A stretch of DNA of 64,000 nucleotides from Paucidesulfovibrio sp036541255 (GTDB lineage: Bacteria; Desulfobacterota; Desulfovibrionia; Desulfovibrionales; Desulfovibrionaceae), in NCBI GenBank assembly GCA_036541255.1, contig JAZHDD010000003.1, positions 32,436 to 96,435 on the forward strand. The letters are read 5' to 3'. The notes under the pieces were generated by a model. It saw nothing but the letters and a program-made list of their open reading frames with translations. It was not told where the DNA came from and made no database searches. Position 1 is the stretch's first letter, and the number at the start of each line of letters is the position of its first letter. Both the position numbers and the translations under genes were made by a program. Below are positions 24,485 through 33,559 of this stretch, piece after piece.

Positions 24485-25879
24485 TCAGTCTTGAAATTTC
24501 CGCTGCCTGGAAAGCGCCTGCCGCGATATACCAAGCAATTCCGCGGCAGCGCTCTGATTGCCACTTGTCCGGCGCAAGGCCTCTTCGGCCAGATACAATT
24601 GGGCTTCCCGGCTGCGGGGCAAATGCTTCAAGCTGGTCAGCATGTTGCTGAACTCACTTCGGACAACCACCGTGCGTGTGTCCGGCTTGAGGCGGCCAGA
24701 CCGGAAGGCGCGGATGGAAAGCCAGCCCGCAGAGTAGTCCGCCATGGCTTCAAAGGCCATGGCACGCAATTCACGGACATTGCCGGGAAAATCGTACCCG
24801 GCCAAACGGGCCAAGAGCCCTTCGTGGACCGGCGGCTTGGTTTTCCCCAGGCTGCGTGCGGCCTCGCCCAAAAACCGGTCCAGAAGGAGAGGAATGTCAC
24901 CCACTCGCTGACGCAGGGGGGGGAGGGGGATATCGTGCCCGGCAAGCCTGTAACAAAGGTCTTTACGGATCCGGCCGGAGCCGGCCAACACTTCCGAGCA
25001 CCCCTGGGCCGAGGCCATGAGGCGTACCGGGGACTGCTCTGCACCTCTGGAGTCCATTCCTTCATATGGACCCTGTTGCAACAATTGCAACAAGCGCTCC
25101 TGCGTTTCCGGACCGATCTTGTCGATGCCTCCAAGAAACAAAGTCCCGCCGGAGGCCAATCGGACCAGGCCTTCCCGTTGCACTCCGCCGCCCGAGCGAC
25201 CACTTTGCACAAAAAGTATGCGACACAACTCCGCATCATCCATCCGGGCGACGTCCACGGGCACAAAAGGGCCGCTACGGCCACTGAGCCGATGTACGGC
25301 ACGGGCCATCAGCCGCTTGCCGGTACCGGACTCGCCGCTTATCAAAACAGGCAGCCCGGTTCGCGCCACGGACTCGGCATAGCCGAACAGCGCGTGCATC
25401 TTGCGGTCCTGCGTGGTTATGGCGGCAAAGGCTTCGGGGTGATCGAACCCACGCTCCAGAAACACGGACTTGAGCCGCATATTTTCGCAACGAACCTCGC
25501 TGAACTGCACGGCACGGCGTATTCCCGAAAGAATTTTAACCCGCTCCGACGTCTTGGAATAATAGTCGTAGGCACCGTTTTTCATGCACTGCACCGCGAT
25601 ATCCAGATCGCCCAGCCCGGAAAGGACGATGACCGGCAGTTCCGGATGGTCGCGGACAATCTCGGCGAGCAGGACCTCCCCACGAACGTGAGGCATGCAC
25701 AGATCCAGGACGAGCACGCTCGGAGGCTCGCGCCGCACCAACTCCATGAGCTTCCGGCTGTCGGAACAGGTGCGCACGTTGTCCATGCCAACGAGATGCA
25801 ACGCCATTTTGAGACTGAGGAGCCAGCCTTCATCATCGTCCAGCATCAGGACGGGACGCAGAGGAAAAGGAATATTCAC
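24485..25879 (-). CDS. Degenerate NtrC-like response regulator (REC-AAA-Fis)
   Basis: 464 residues. The receiver (about 8-120) has Asp59 in VLVLDLCMPHV. The AAA+ domain (about 160-390) keeps Walker A GESGTGK (182-188) and the arginine-finger region IRKDLCYRLAGHDIPLPPLRQR. It has lost the sigma-54 contact loop: where GAFTGA belongs there is SGRSGGGVQREG (226-237). It has also lost the Walker B acidic pair: TLFLGGID (246-253) in place of TLFLDEIG. A Fis-type helix-turn-helix closes the protein (SAAAELLGISRQALSRQ). It therefore probably binds DNA but cannot activate sigma-54 polymerase in the usual way. It overlaps the kinase gene by 4 bases, so the pair is translationally coupled. Confidence 0.9.
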   Translation of the reverse strand: MNIPFPLRPVLMLDDDEGWLLSLKMALHLVGMDNVRTCSDSRKLMELVRREPPSVLVLDLCMPHVRGEVLLAEIVRDHPELPVIVLSGLGDLDIAVQCMKNGAYDYYSKTSERVKILSGIRRAVQFSEVRCENMRLKSVFLERGFDHPEAFAAITTQDRKMHALFGYAESVARTGLPVLISGESGTGKRLMARAVHRLSGRSGPFVPVDVARMDDAELCRILFVQSGRSGGGVQREGLVRLASGGTLFLGGIDKIGPETQERLLQLLQQGPYEGMDSRGAEQSPVRLMASAQGCSEVLAGSGRIRKDLCYRLAGHDIPLPPLRQRVGDIPLLLDRFLGEAARSLGKTKPPVHEGLLARLAGYDFPGNVRELRAMAFEAMADYSAGWLSIRAFRSGRLKPDTRTVVVRSEFSNMLTSLKHLPRSREAQLYLAEEALRRTSGNQSAAAELLGISRQALSRQRKFQD

Positions 25880-28800
25880 CTCTTCTCCCCAGGCCAGTGC
25901 AGGGGAAGCAGAATGGCGCAGACTGTGCCCTTGCCCAGTTCCGAAGTAAAGGTCATGCGGCCCCCGTGCTCTTGGATGATGCCGTGCGACACGGACAGCC
26001 CCAGTCCCGTACCGCCGCTGTCGCGCTTTGTCGTAAAGAAAGGTTCAAAGGCATGGCTGATTTCATCCGGATTCATGCCCCTGCCTTCGTCCCGCACCAG
26101 TATATGGCAATGATCGCCGTCCGGTTCCAGACCAATTTCCACAAACACTCCCTGGTTCGGGTCGGTCAGGGCCTCGCAGGCATTGATCAATGCGTTGACC
26201 AACACTTGTTCGAGGCGTTGATAGTTCCCCAAAACCTGGATCGGCGTCTCGCTCCACCGGGTCTCGAAACGATGTGTGCACTTCTTGATCTTGTTGGAAA
26301 CCAGCCCCACGGCAGCACGGGTCACGTCGTTGACGTCCACTATCTCGTCCCGGCCTGAACCGTCCTGGCGCGCAAACCCCTTGAGTTCAGCGACGATGCG
26401 CTTGATGCGCCGGGCCGACTCCACCACCTGTTCAAACAGGCCGTCCGCCTCGGTCCGCACAAGGCTGTAATTCACCTCGCCCAGGCTGAAGTCGCCCTGT
26501 TTGCGGTAATGCTCTTCCAGCACAGGCAATGCGCCCCGCCATATCTCATGCAGGGTGGGCGCGTTGAGCGTGATGATTCCGTTGGGATTGTTGATTTCAT
26601 GGGCAACACCCGAGACAAGGGTTCCCAGCGCCGCAAGCTTGTCAGCCTGAATGAGCTGCCGCTCCCGTTCCTTGGCCTCGGCCTCGGCCCGAACACGGGC
26701 CGTTATATCGCGCGTGGAGGCCACAATGCCGACCACTTCGCCCCGCACATCACGAAACGGCGTGGTAGCGCTGCGGTAATGCCGCAGCGTGCCGTCAGCA
26801 ACCGTCATGGTGAACGTATGGTCCGTCCGGTCCTGTCCCTGGCGCAATCGGCACAGGGGGCAGATCGGCAAGTCGCAACGATCGTCCTTGATAATCTCCT
26901 CGCATGGCTTGCCGTGCGCGTTGGCAAAATCAATATTGAACATTTCGCCCATGGCGCGGTTCACGCGCAAGACCGTCCCGTCCAAGCCGATCAAGGCCAT
27001 GCCGTCCGCAGTGGAGTTGAATATTTGGTCCAATTCGCCATGGGCCTCGCGGAGACGGTTCTCGGCCCTATGGCGTTCCAGGAAAACACCCACCATGTCG
27101 GCGGCCGTGCGCAAAAACATCCGGTCCGCGTCGTCCCATTCCCGCTTGCGGCGCGTATCGTCGAACCCTATGAACCCTGTCCAGTTTCCCCCGCCGCGTA
27201 TGGGCAACACCAGCAGCGACTTGATGTCCTGCTCCTCCAGGATATGGCGCTCCTCAGCGGGCATATCCTCCACCACGCCGACAAGCAGGTGGCCTTGAGA
27301 CAGTTCCCCACGCCAGCGCGGGATGATACTATCGTAAGGGATATGTTGCAGATGGGCATTGTCCATCTGGGATTCGACACCGGCACGGCAGACTTCGTGC
27401 GTCTGGCGGCAGCACAACCCGTCCTCGGGATGTTCGTAATTCTCGAAGATATAGACCCGGCAGGTATCCGAAGCCAGTCGGAGCTCCTCCAAAATGCGGG
27501 GAAGGACATCGTCTTCTCCGGCCATGGAAAGCAGCTCCTTGGCGCACCGGTTGAGCACGGCCTCGTACGAGAGGCTGCGGGCCAAGCCCTCCTCGGCCAG
27601 CTTGCGGCTGGTGATATCCAGAATAATGCCTTCGACCACGGGCTCGTTGGTCGTGGTGCTCACGCCGATGCCGCGCTCCCAGACCCATTTCAGTTCACCC
27701 TGTCGGGTTCGGATGCGATATGTGCAGACAAAGGGCCGTCCCTCACGCAGGCCTTCCTGCACTTCGCCGAAAACATGAGCGCGGTCGTCGGGATGCACGA
27801 GCTGCTCCCAATTCGTGCCGCGGTTGAACAGCAGCTCTTCCTGCGGCAGACCGGTCAGGTCACGGCAGCCCGGACTCACGAACTCAAGAATCCATTTTTC
27901 ATGGAACCGACTGCGGTAGACCATGCCGGGCAGGTTGGAAATCAAGGTGGAAAGGCGGCGCTCGCTTTCCGTGAGCGCCTTTTCCGCAAGTTTGCTCGCG
28001 GTCACGTCGCGGATGACGGCCATGCCTTCGGCCCCGCCCCCCCGGAGCTGGTCCGAACTTCGCACGGGCAGGGCGTGGACCATGAAAATGCGGCCAGCGT
28101 AGGTCATCTCGAAAACATTGTCCTCGCCAGCCAGGGCGGAACGAAAATGCCGCTCCGCATTGCGGGCCACCGAAGGAGGAAACACCTGCGACGGCGTCCG
28201 GCCGATCATCTCGTCGCCGGTGAAACCGACGCTGCGCAGGCCTGCACCGTCCGCCAGCACGAAACGCAGGTCACTGTCAAAAAGCAGCACCACGCCGCTG
28301 GGGAAATTCCGGGCCAGGGTACGGTATTTTGCCTCGCTGCGCCGCACCTCGTCGTCGGCGCGCACAAGGGCGTCCACGTTGCGCATGCTGCCGACCATGC
28401 GCACGGGCCGGCCGGAACCATCACGCATGTAGGCCAGATTGATTTCCACGTAGATGTAAATCCCGTCCTTGCGTTGAAAACGGCATACCGTGTTCCAGCT
28501 TGAGCCGCTTTCCCTGCTGGTCGCCACGCCCCGGCGGATTGTCTCGCGTTCCTCCGGGTGCAGGCGCTCCAGGAAAAAATCCATGCCCCCTGTCTCGTAA
28601 TCCAGCATGTCGAAACCGGATATCCCACGGGCATCCCCTGCCCAATAAACTCTGCCCTTGTCCAGATCCTGATCCATAACAAGCTGTCCGGGCCGGGAGG
28701 CTATCAGACGGTAGCGTTCTTCGGCATGGCGCAGCCCCTGTTCGGCTGCGGTGCGTTCCTCGGCTTCCTGCTCCAGGGCGACGTTGTGCTTGTAGGCCTC

Positions 28801-29469
28801 GCGCAAGGCCAATCCCGGGAAGATCAACCCCAGCAGATACAGCACCACAACCATGGCCCCGGTGCGCAGGGAATCGCCGCGCACAAAGGCCTCCATGTCG
28901 TCGAGATATTCCCCGGCGCACAGGAAAGCCCCCAGCTCGGGCACGCCGAGCACAAAGGCCACCTTACGCTTGGGCGGTCCTTCCGTGCCGGGACGTTGCA
29001 GGAGATATTCGAGAAAACCGCCTCGGGTATTGGATCGGGCCAGTTCGGCAAGCTCGCGGATGGGGTAGCGACCATCGGGAGCCTGCCATTCCCAGAGGGC
29101 CTGTCCCTCTCTGGAGGGGAAAACAGGATCAATCAACGGAACAGCGTCAAAGCCGACGAGAAAGACATAGCTGTCGCGCGGGGAAGTCTGGGGACGCATG
29201 CTCACCAGCTTGTCCCGAACCTCTTGCAGGGCTTCGCGCCGATCAATGCTCCCGGTCCGCAAATCCTCCAGGATCGAATCCAGCCCGCCGCGTGCCGTGA
29301 GCACGACGCGTTGCAGCGCATCCTGGCGCATCTGGGTGAGGAGCCTGTAGTGTTGCTGATGGACATAGAAGAAAAGCAGCCCGTAAAGACAGGCCGTTAC
29401 GATCATGCTGGAGAGCACGATGATCCATATCTTGCGCAATTTGGATCGCTTCAGGCTCGCGGCGGTCAC
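25876..29469 (-). CDS. Multi-PAS/GAF membrane histidine kinase
   Basis: 1197 residues. TM1 is at about 13-34 and a periplasmic Cache-like domain at about 40-200 (RDSYVFLVGFDAVPLIDP). TM2 is at about 207-225. At least three PAS units follow (about 250-370, 380-490 and 505-640), then a GAF-like domain (about 655-820) and another PAS (about 835-940). The kinase core starts with His957 in SGVAHEINNPNG and has an N-box NALINACEALTD and G-boxes DEGRGM and GTGLGLSVSHG. The last PAS carries CDLPICPLCRLRQG with an upstream Cys (KPCEEI), a cysteine pattern that could be redox or metal sensing. It is the cognate kinase of the degenerate regulator at 24485. Confidence 0.93.
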   Translation of the reverse strand: MTAASLKRSKLRKIWIIVLSSMIVTACLYGLLFFYVHQQHYRLLTQMRQDALQRVVLTARGGLDSILEDLRTGSIDRREALQEVRDKLVSMRPQTSPRDSYVFLVGFDAVPLIDPVFPSREGQALWEWQAPDGRYPIRELAELARSNTRGGFLEYLLQRPGTEGPPKRKVAFVLGVPELGAFLCAGEYLDDMEAFVRGDSLRTGAMVVVLYLLGLIFPGLALREAYKHNVALEQEAEERTAAEQGLRHAEERYRLIASRPGQLVMDQDLDKGRVYWAGDARGISGFDMLDYETGGMDFFLERLHPEERETIRRGVATSRESGSSWNTVCRFQRKDGIYIYVEINLAYMRDGSGRPVRMVGSMRNVDALVRADDEVRRSEAKYRTLARNFPSGVVLLFDSDLRFVLADGAGLRSVGFTGDEMIGRTPSQVFPPSVARNAERHFRSALAGEDNVFEMTYAGRIFMVHALPVRSSDQLRGGGAEGMAVIRDVTASKLAEKALTESERRLSTLISNLPGMVYRSRFHEKWILEFVSPGCRDLTGLPQEELLFNRGTNWEQLVHPDDRAHVFGEVQEGLREGRPFVCTYRIRTRQGELKWVWERGIGVSTTTNEPVVEGIILDITSRKLAEEGLARSLSYEAVLNRCAKELLSMAGEDDVLPRILEELRLASDTCRVYIFENYEHPEDGLCCRQTHEVCRAGVESQMDNAHLQHIPYDSIIPRWRGELSQGHLLVGVVEDMPAEERHILEEQDIKSLLVLPIRGGGNWTGFIGFDDTRRKREWDDADRMFLRTAADMVGVFLERHRAENRLREAHGELDQIFNSTADGMALIGLDGTVLRVNRAMGEMFNIDFANAHGKPCEEIIKDDRCDLPICPLCRLRQGQDRTDHTFTMTVADGTLRHYRSATTPFRDVRGEVVGIVASTRDITARVRAEAEAKERERQLIQADKLAALGTLVSGVAHEINNPNGIITLNAPTLHEIWRGALPVLEEHYRKQGDFSLGEVNYSLVRTEADGLFEQVVESARRIKRIVAELKGFARQDGSGRDEIVDVNDVTRAAVGLVSNKIKKCTHRFETRWSETPIQVLGNYQRLEQVLVNALINACEALTDPNQGVFVEIGLEPDGDHCHILVRDEGRGMNPDEISHAFEPFFTTKRDSGGTGLGLSVSHGIIQEHGGRMTFTSELGKGTVCAILLPLHWPGEKR

Positions 29470-29495
29470 ACCCCCCCCTCTTGCCGCCCACCCTG

Positions 29496-29527
29496 AAAAA
29501 AAGGCGAGTCCGGCAGGCTGACGCCTT
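29496..29527 (-). terminator. Intrinsic terminator after the minus-strand tad genes
   Basis: Read on the minus strand, AAGGCG (29527-29522) pairs with CGCCTT (29506-29501), with an inner gtc/gac pairing, followed by a run of T (29502-29496). It separates the tadE/G genes from the kinase gene at 29469. Confidence 0.7.
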
Positions 29528-29587
29528 CCCTTATATCTTACTTGGGGGCGTTTTGCCTAGCCGGACAAGCCGATGGGTTGGTATTTC

Positions 29588-30067
29588 TCAGTCGCAACGT
29601 TCCCAGGGTTCGTTGACCTTGCGATCCGATCCGGACATGACCACCACGTCGGGCAGGATGCCCTCCAAAAACGGGGTCACGGGTTCGTATTGATATTCCA
29701 CACGGACCTCCACGAGTCCGCAGGGACAGCCGGCATCGTCTTCTGCTCCGGGCCCGGAGGCTATGGCCGTGGGCCAGCTGGAAACGACGATGTCCGCGGC
29801 GCCGCCGGGAAGTCGCCCCATGACGCGCTGCACTTCCTGCTCGATAAGCGAGATGCGGGTGCCTTCTTCTTCGCCCTGACCCGTGGCCGCGATACGTGCG
29901 CCGCTTTCAGCCGCCTTGTGCACCGTGAGCCAGTCCGAGAACATATTGCCGGATTCCAGCAGCCCCAGCCCCAGCATCAGCACGATGGGGATGAGCAGGG
30001 CGCATTCCACGGCGGTCATGCCGCTCATGCGGTTGGCTCCGCCGGATTCTCTCTTGCTGCCGCGCAT
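29588..30067 (-). CDS. TadE-like minor pilin
   Basis: 159 residues with AGGAGGACAGG before the ATG. The N-terminus has the pseudopilin pattern SGMTAVECALLIPIVLML, a conserved Glu followed by a hydrophobic helix, with Cys where TadE/TadF usually have Phe. The rest is a small extracytoplasmic domain with CPCG near residue 114. Such proteins are processed by the prepilin peptidase and help initiate or anchor Flp pili. It lies 9 bases after the TadG gene. Confidence 0.88.
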   Translation of the reverse strand: MRGSKRESGGANRMSGMTAVECALLIPIVLMLGLGLLESGNMFSDWLTVHKAAESGARIAATGQGEEEGTRISLIEQEVQRVMGRLPGGAADIVVSSWPTAIASGPGAEDDAGCPCGLVEVRVEYQYEPVTPFLEGILPDVVVMSGSDRKVNEPWERCD

Positions 30068-30076
30068 CCTGTCCTC

Positions 30077-31351
30077 CTAGTTGAGCAGACGCCAGCCGAG
30101 CTGTCTGCCGATCTGCTTGAAGATGTCGCCGATATCGTAGGCCGAAGGCGCGTCGAAGTAGTGGTCGTTGGTGCCAGGCTTGCTGGAGGCGATCTCCTTC
30201 ATGAGCTGGATGTCCACGCTGTCCGAGCTGCCGAAGCGGATGGTGAAGATCTCGATGCCGGCATCCTTGGCCAGTTGCGCCTCGGTCAGCATGGCCTGGT
30301 TCAGCCCGCCGCCGTTCTCGCAGTGGGTCTCGGTGTCGCCCATGCCATAATAGGCGTTGGTCCAGTAGTTGTTCGGGGAATAGCCCACGTCGTAACCGCC
30401 GCCGCATTCGCCGTCCTCGGTGTCGCCGTCCGTAAGCAGGATCATGATTTTGCGGATGCGCGCCTCGTCCTTGCCTTCGGTAAAGGGGGCTTCGGGAGTC
30501 AACACGTGCCGACCCCACTTGATGCCCTCGGAAATGACCGTGCCGGACCAGTCTCCGTATCCGTCCATCTCGTTGATGGCCGCGATGATGGCTTCCTTTT
30601 CGCCGGTCAAGGCCTTGGTCTCGGGTATGGACGGACAGGTGTCCAGACTGACGTTGCGACGCGTATAATAGGAAAGGGCCCAGTAGAGCGGCATGTATTC
30701 GTCGCGCAGCCCTTCATCAAGCGTTCCGTCCGCGTTGCGGCAACCCGCGGGCAGGCCGTCCACGGCACCCGGAATGCGGACCTTGCCGCGGAACGGCACC
30801 AAGCCGACACGGGTGTCCGGGCTGGACGTGTCCGGCAGAATCAATTCCACGAGATCGGTGCAGGCCGCGGCGGTCTGCTGCATGGGCGTGCCCTTCATGG
30901 AACCCGAGTTGTCGATGACAAAGACCACTTCGAGATGGTTGAAGCCTGCGCAGGCATGCGCTTCCACCGTATTGGAAGCAATGCCCAAGGCTCCCATGAG
31001 CAGTGTGGGCACCTCGACCGCGGCGTTCACGCAGACGCTGCGTACTTCGCCGCCAGGGGCCAGCGAAACCAACTCAGCCTCTTCGAAGTTGCGCTTGAGC
31101 ATGCTGGCGACCGCGCCCTGAACCACGCCCTCGGTCACGTCCGGATCGTAGGGCAGCTCCAAAGCTCCGGCCAGAGCGGCCGCATCGACTGCATTCTGCA
31201 GACGGCTGTGGGCCAGATAAATCTGCCCCAGGTCAACGGCCAGTCCTGCCGCGCCGAGCAGCACGGGCAAGAGCACGGCAATGACGACATTCACTGCGCC
31301 GCGGCTGGCTCCGTTAAGGGAGCGGCATCGTGGTCTGGGCCTTGAGCACAT
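30077..31351 (-). CDS. tadG: TadG-like pilus protein with VWA domain
   Basis: 424 residues from the ATG at 31351, with GGGGGAG upstream, overlapping the preceding tadE-like gene by 38 bases; an ATG at 31414 is possible but lacks a site. The N-terminal Flp/TadG segment (GAVNVVIAVLLPVLLGAAGLA) is followed by DAAALAGA. A VWA domain starts near residue 150 with an intact MIDAS, VFVIDNSGSM, and MILLTDGDTEDG later. Many Cys residues suggest disulfides in the periplasm. TadG is a Tad-secreton component of unclear function; a tip or envelope-anchoring adhesin role has been proposed for VWA forms. Confidence 0.88.
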   Translation of the reverse strand: MCSRPRPRCRSLNGASRGAVNVVIAVLLPVLLGAAGLAVDLGQIYLAHSRLQNAVDAAALAGALELPYDPDVTEGVVQGAVASMLKRNFEEAELVSLAPGGEVRSVCVNAAVEVPTLLMGALGIASNTVEAHACAGFNHLEVVFVIDNSGSMKGTPMQQTAAACTDLVELILPDTSSPDTRVGLVPFRGKVRIPGAVDGLPAGCRNADGTLDEGLRDEYMPLYWALSYYTRRNVSLDTCPSIPETKALTGEKEAIIAAINEMDGYGDWSGTVISEGIKWGRHVLTPEAPFTEGKDEARIRKIMILLTDGDTEDGECGGGYDVGYSPNNYWTNAYYGMGDTETHCENGGGLNQAMLTEAQLAKDAGIEIFTIRFGSSDSVDIQLMKEIASSKPGTNDHYFDAPSAYDIGDIFKQIGRQLGWRLLN

Positions 31352-31706
31352 AGGAGTCTCCCCCGCTGAGGGCTTCAAGCGCGGATTCAAGTCCGAGCAT
31401 CGATTCATATACATAGGTAACCTCGACAGTCACAGCATCTCCGCCGACATCGGTGGTCACGGTGGTGCCGAGCGTTGTTTCCGGCAGTTGCGCCGTGATG
31501 GATTCCACGACCGCAGGGACCTGCCCCATGTCGCCTTCACGCAAAACCAGACGCGCACCTTCGCGGCTGGCGTCCTGGAGCACGGTGTATACCCGCATGG
31601 CATTGGATCCTTCGACGATCATCAGCAGCAACAGGGTCAGCACCGGCAGGGTGATGGCGAATTCGATCGCCGCCAGTCCGCGTTGCTTGTTCTTGTTCTT
31701 CCGCAT
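31314..31706 (-). CDS. tadE: TadE-like minor pilin, first gene of the minus-strand tad operon
   Basis: 130 residues from the ATG at 31706 (MRKNKNKQRGLAAIEFAITL), with AAGGAG eight bases upstream; an earlier ATG at 31733 is less well placed. RGLAAIEFAITLPVLTLLLL is the canonical TadE N-terminus. It is transcribed from the sigma-54 promoter at 31759-31774, and its 3' end overlaps tadG. Confidence 0.9.
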   Translation of the reverse strand: MRKNKNKQRGLAAIEFAITLPVLTLLLLMIVEGSNAMRVYTVLQDASREGARLVLREGDMGQVPAVVESITAQLPETTLGTTVTTDVGGDAVTVEVTYVYESMLGLESALEALSGGDSYVLKAQTTMPLP

Positions 31707-31758
31707 GTATTTCGCTCCTTGCCTAGCTGCCATGAAAGACCTTTGTGCCTCTTATGTT

Positions 31759-31774
31759 AGCAACGCTCGTGCCA
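31759..31774 (-). promoter_or_regulatory. Sigma-54 promoter of the tadE-tadG-tadE operon
   Basis: On the minus strand TGGCAC (31774-31769), five bases, then TTGCT (31763-31759), a full match to TGGCAC-N5-TTGCW. The predicted start is near 31748, 42 bases before the ATG at 31706. The same sequence pattern drives flp. Confidence 0.9.
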
Positions 31775-31879
31775 GTTGATTCCGATTACCCAAACTTATC
31801 TTAACAGCCTGAAATAACAGGGACAGGATTATGCGGCCTCTGCGCCGCACTCCATAGATCCAAGATTACGCAAAGAATA

Positions 31880-31898
31880 ATCCACAAAAAGTAGATCA
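31880..31898. promoter_or_regulatory. Upstream activator-like site, left copy
   Basis: Read toward the tadE promoter (minus strand) the 19-mer is TGATCTACTTTTTGTGGAT. It matches the site at 33351-33369 at 18 of 19 bases and lies about 132-150 bases before the predicted start, a typical distance for a bacterial enhancer-binding protein. A cgcaaag direct repeat flanks it (31869-31875, 31903-31909). Confidence 0.65.
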
Positions 31899-31942
31899 TT
31901 GTCGCAAAGTGGGATAGGATGAACCTATAGGAGGGAGGGAGC

Positions 31943-33337
31943 ATGGCTGAGCGCATCCTGGTCGTAGACGACGACACGGCTTTCCGGGGCATGTTGCGCG
32001 AGGCGCTGGAGGCCCGCGGCTGGGAAGTGACCGAGGCCGGGGATGCGGAAACAGGCATCCGCCTCGTGTCCGGCGGCAACTTCGATCTGGTCCTGCACGA
32101 CGTGCGCCTGCCCGGCATGGACGGCATCGAGGCCCTGGAACACCTGCGCCGCGCCGACCCTCTCGTGGACATCATCGTCATGACCGCCTATTCCTCGCGC
32201 GACTCCGCCGTGGAAGCCATGCAGCACGGGGCCTACGACTATTTCACCAAGCCCTTCAGCCTGGGCGAGATGGAAGTGGTGGTGCGCCGCGCCCTGGAAA
32301 AACGCAGCCTGCAACACGAAGTGCTCGAACTCAAACGCAGCCTGGAACGAGAAGGGCCTTCCTCGCGCATCATCGGCCAGAGCGCGCCCATGCGCCGCGT
32401 CATCGAACTGGTGGAACGCGTGGCTCCGCTGGAAGCCAACGTGCTCATCACCGGCGAAACCGGCACGGGCAAGGAACTCATTTCCGACACCATCCATGCC
32501 CTAAGCAGCCGGGCATCCGGACCGTTCATCAAGCTCAACTGCGCGGCCATCCCGGAAAATCTGCTCGAATCCGAACTCTTCGGCCATGAAAAAGGAGCGT
32601 TCACCGGCGCTTCCGCCGCCAAGAAAGGCAAGTTCGAGCTGGCCCAGGACGGAACCATTCTTCTGGACGAAATCGGTGACATGCCCCTGCATCTGCAACC
32701 TAAACTCCTGCGCGCCGTGGAACAGAAGCAGGTAGAGCGGCTGGGCGGTTCCAAACCCGTCTCCTTTGACGTGCGCATCATCGCGGCCACCAACCAGGAG
32801 CTGGCCGAACGCGTTGCGGCCAAGGAATTCCGCTCCGACCTCTTTTACAGACTCAACGTGGCCGCCATTGCCCTGCCCCCCCTGCGCGAACGCCGCAGCG
32901 ACATTCCGGAACTGGCCGAACATTTCCTGGACCGCATCAATCGCAAACTGGGGACGGATATCCGCGGCCTTTCCCGGCCCGGCGCCAAGGTGCTCTTCGA
33001 TTACGACTGGCCCGGCAACGTCCGGCAGTTGGCCAACACCCTGGAGCGCGCCGCCATCTTCTGCCGCACCGGCGTCATTACGGACGAGGATGTGAATATG
33101 GCCCTGCAACGCACTCCGGGCGACGCGGCCATTACGCCGCAAGTGGACTTCCAGATCGACGGCCCCCTGGAACTCAAGCAGGCCCTCATGGATTATGAAC
33201 GTGAGTTGATCATGAACGCCCTGCGCCATTCGGACGGAATCCAGACCGAAGCGGCCAAGCGGCTCGGCGTCACGCCCAAGAACCTTTGGAACAAACTGCA
33301 AAAGCACGGTATCAACCCTTCGGAACTGGAGATGTAA
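31943..33337 (+). CDS. Sigma-54-dependent NtrC-family response regulator of the Tad locus
   Basis: 464 residues with GGAGGGAGGGAGC before the ATG. The receiver has Asp53 in LVLHDVRLPGMDG and Lys in YFTKPFS. The AAA+ domain is complete: GETGTGKE (Walker A), FGHEKGAFTGAS (sigma-54 contact loop), ILLDEIGDMPL (Walker B) and FRSDLFYRLNV (arginine finger). A Fis-type helix-turn-helix lies at the C-terminus (EAAKRLGVTPKNLWNKLQ). It lies between two divergent pilus arms, both with consensus sigma-54 promoters, and is flanked by near-identical 19-bp sites, so it very likely activates both. The hybrid kinase at 43532 is the likeliest partner. Confidence 0.95.
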   Translation: MAERILVVDDDTAFRGMLREALEARGWEVTEAGDAETGIRLVSGGNFDLVLHDVRLPGMDGIEALEHLRRADPLVDIIVMTAYSSRDSAVEAMQHGAYDYFTKPFSLGEMEVVVRRALEKRSLQHEVLELKRSLEREGPSSRIIGQSAPMRRVIELVERVAPLEANVLITGETGTGKELISDTIHALSSRASGPFIKLNCAAIPENLLESELFGHEKGAFTGASAAKKGKFELAQDGTILLDEIGDMPLHLQPKLLRAVEQKQVERLGGSKPVSFDVRIIAATNQELAERVAAKEFRSDLFYRLNVAAIALPPLRERRSDIPELAEHFLDRINRKLGTDIRGLSRPGAKVLFDYDWPGNVRQLANTLERAAIFCRTGVITDEDVNMALQRTPGDAAITPQVDFQIDGPLELKQALMDYERELIMNALRHSDGIQTEAAKRLGVTPKNLWNKLQKHGINPSELEM

Positions 33338-33350
33338 GGCCTCGCCAGCC

Positions 33351-33369
33351 TGATCTATTTTTTGTGGAT
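33351..33369. promoter_or_regulatory. Upstream activator-like site, right copy
   Basis: TGATCTATTTTTTGTGGAT, reading toward flp, is the near-identical partner of 31880-31898, about 217-235 bases before the predicted flp start. Shorter relatives TGATTTATT (33383-33391) and TGATTTACT (33523-33531) lie between it and the promoter. Confidence 0.65.
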
Positions 33370-33431
33370 AGCATAATATCTTTGATTTATTGTTTTTTTG
33401 CTCTTTTCCCACCAAGACCATCTGCTTTTAA

Positions 33432-33444
33432 CCACGAATCGTGG
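33432..33444. promoter_or_regulatory. Short palindrome upstream of flp
   Basis: ccacga-a-tcgtgg, about 145 bases before the predicted flp start. Its core ACGAATCGT is shared with the palindrome at 24418-24438. It could be a second control site for flp. Confidence 0.4.
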
Positions 33445-33559
33445 AGTGCAACGTCCGCCCCAGGACCGCTGCCCGCTTCTTTTGCATCGACGCCCATGCT
33501 GCTCCATCATACCGATATAACTTGATTTACTGCATAACAACAGCATGCCGACACAACTT

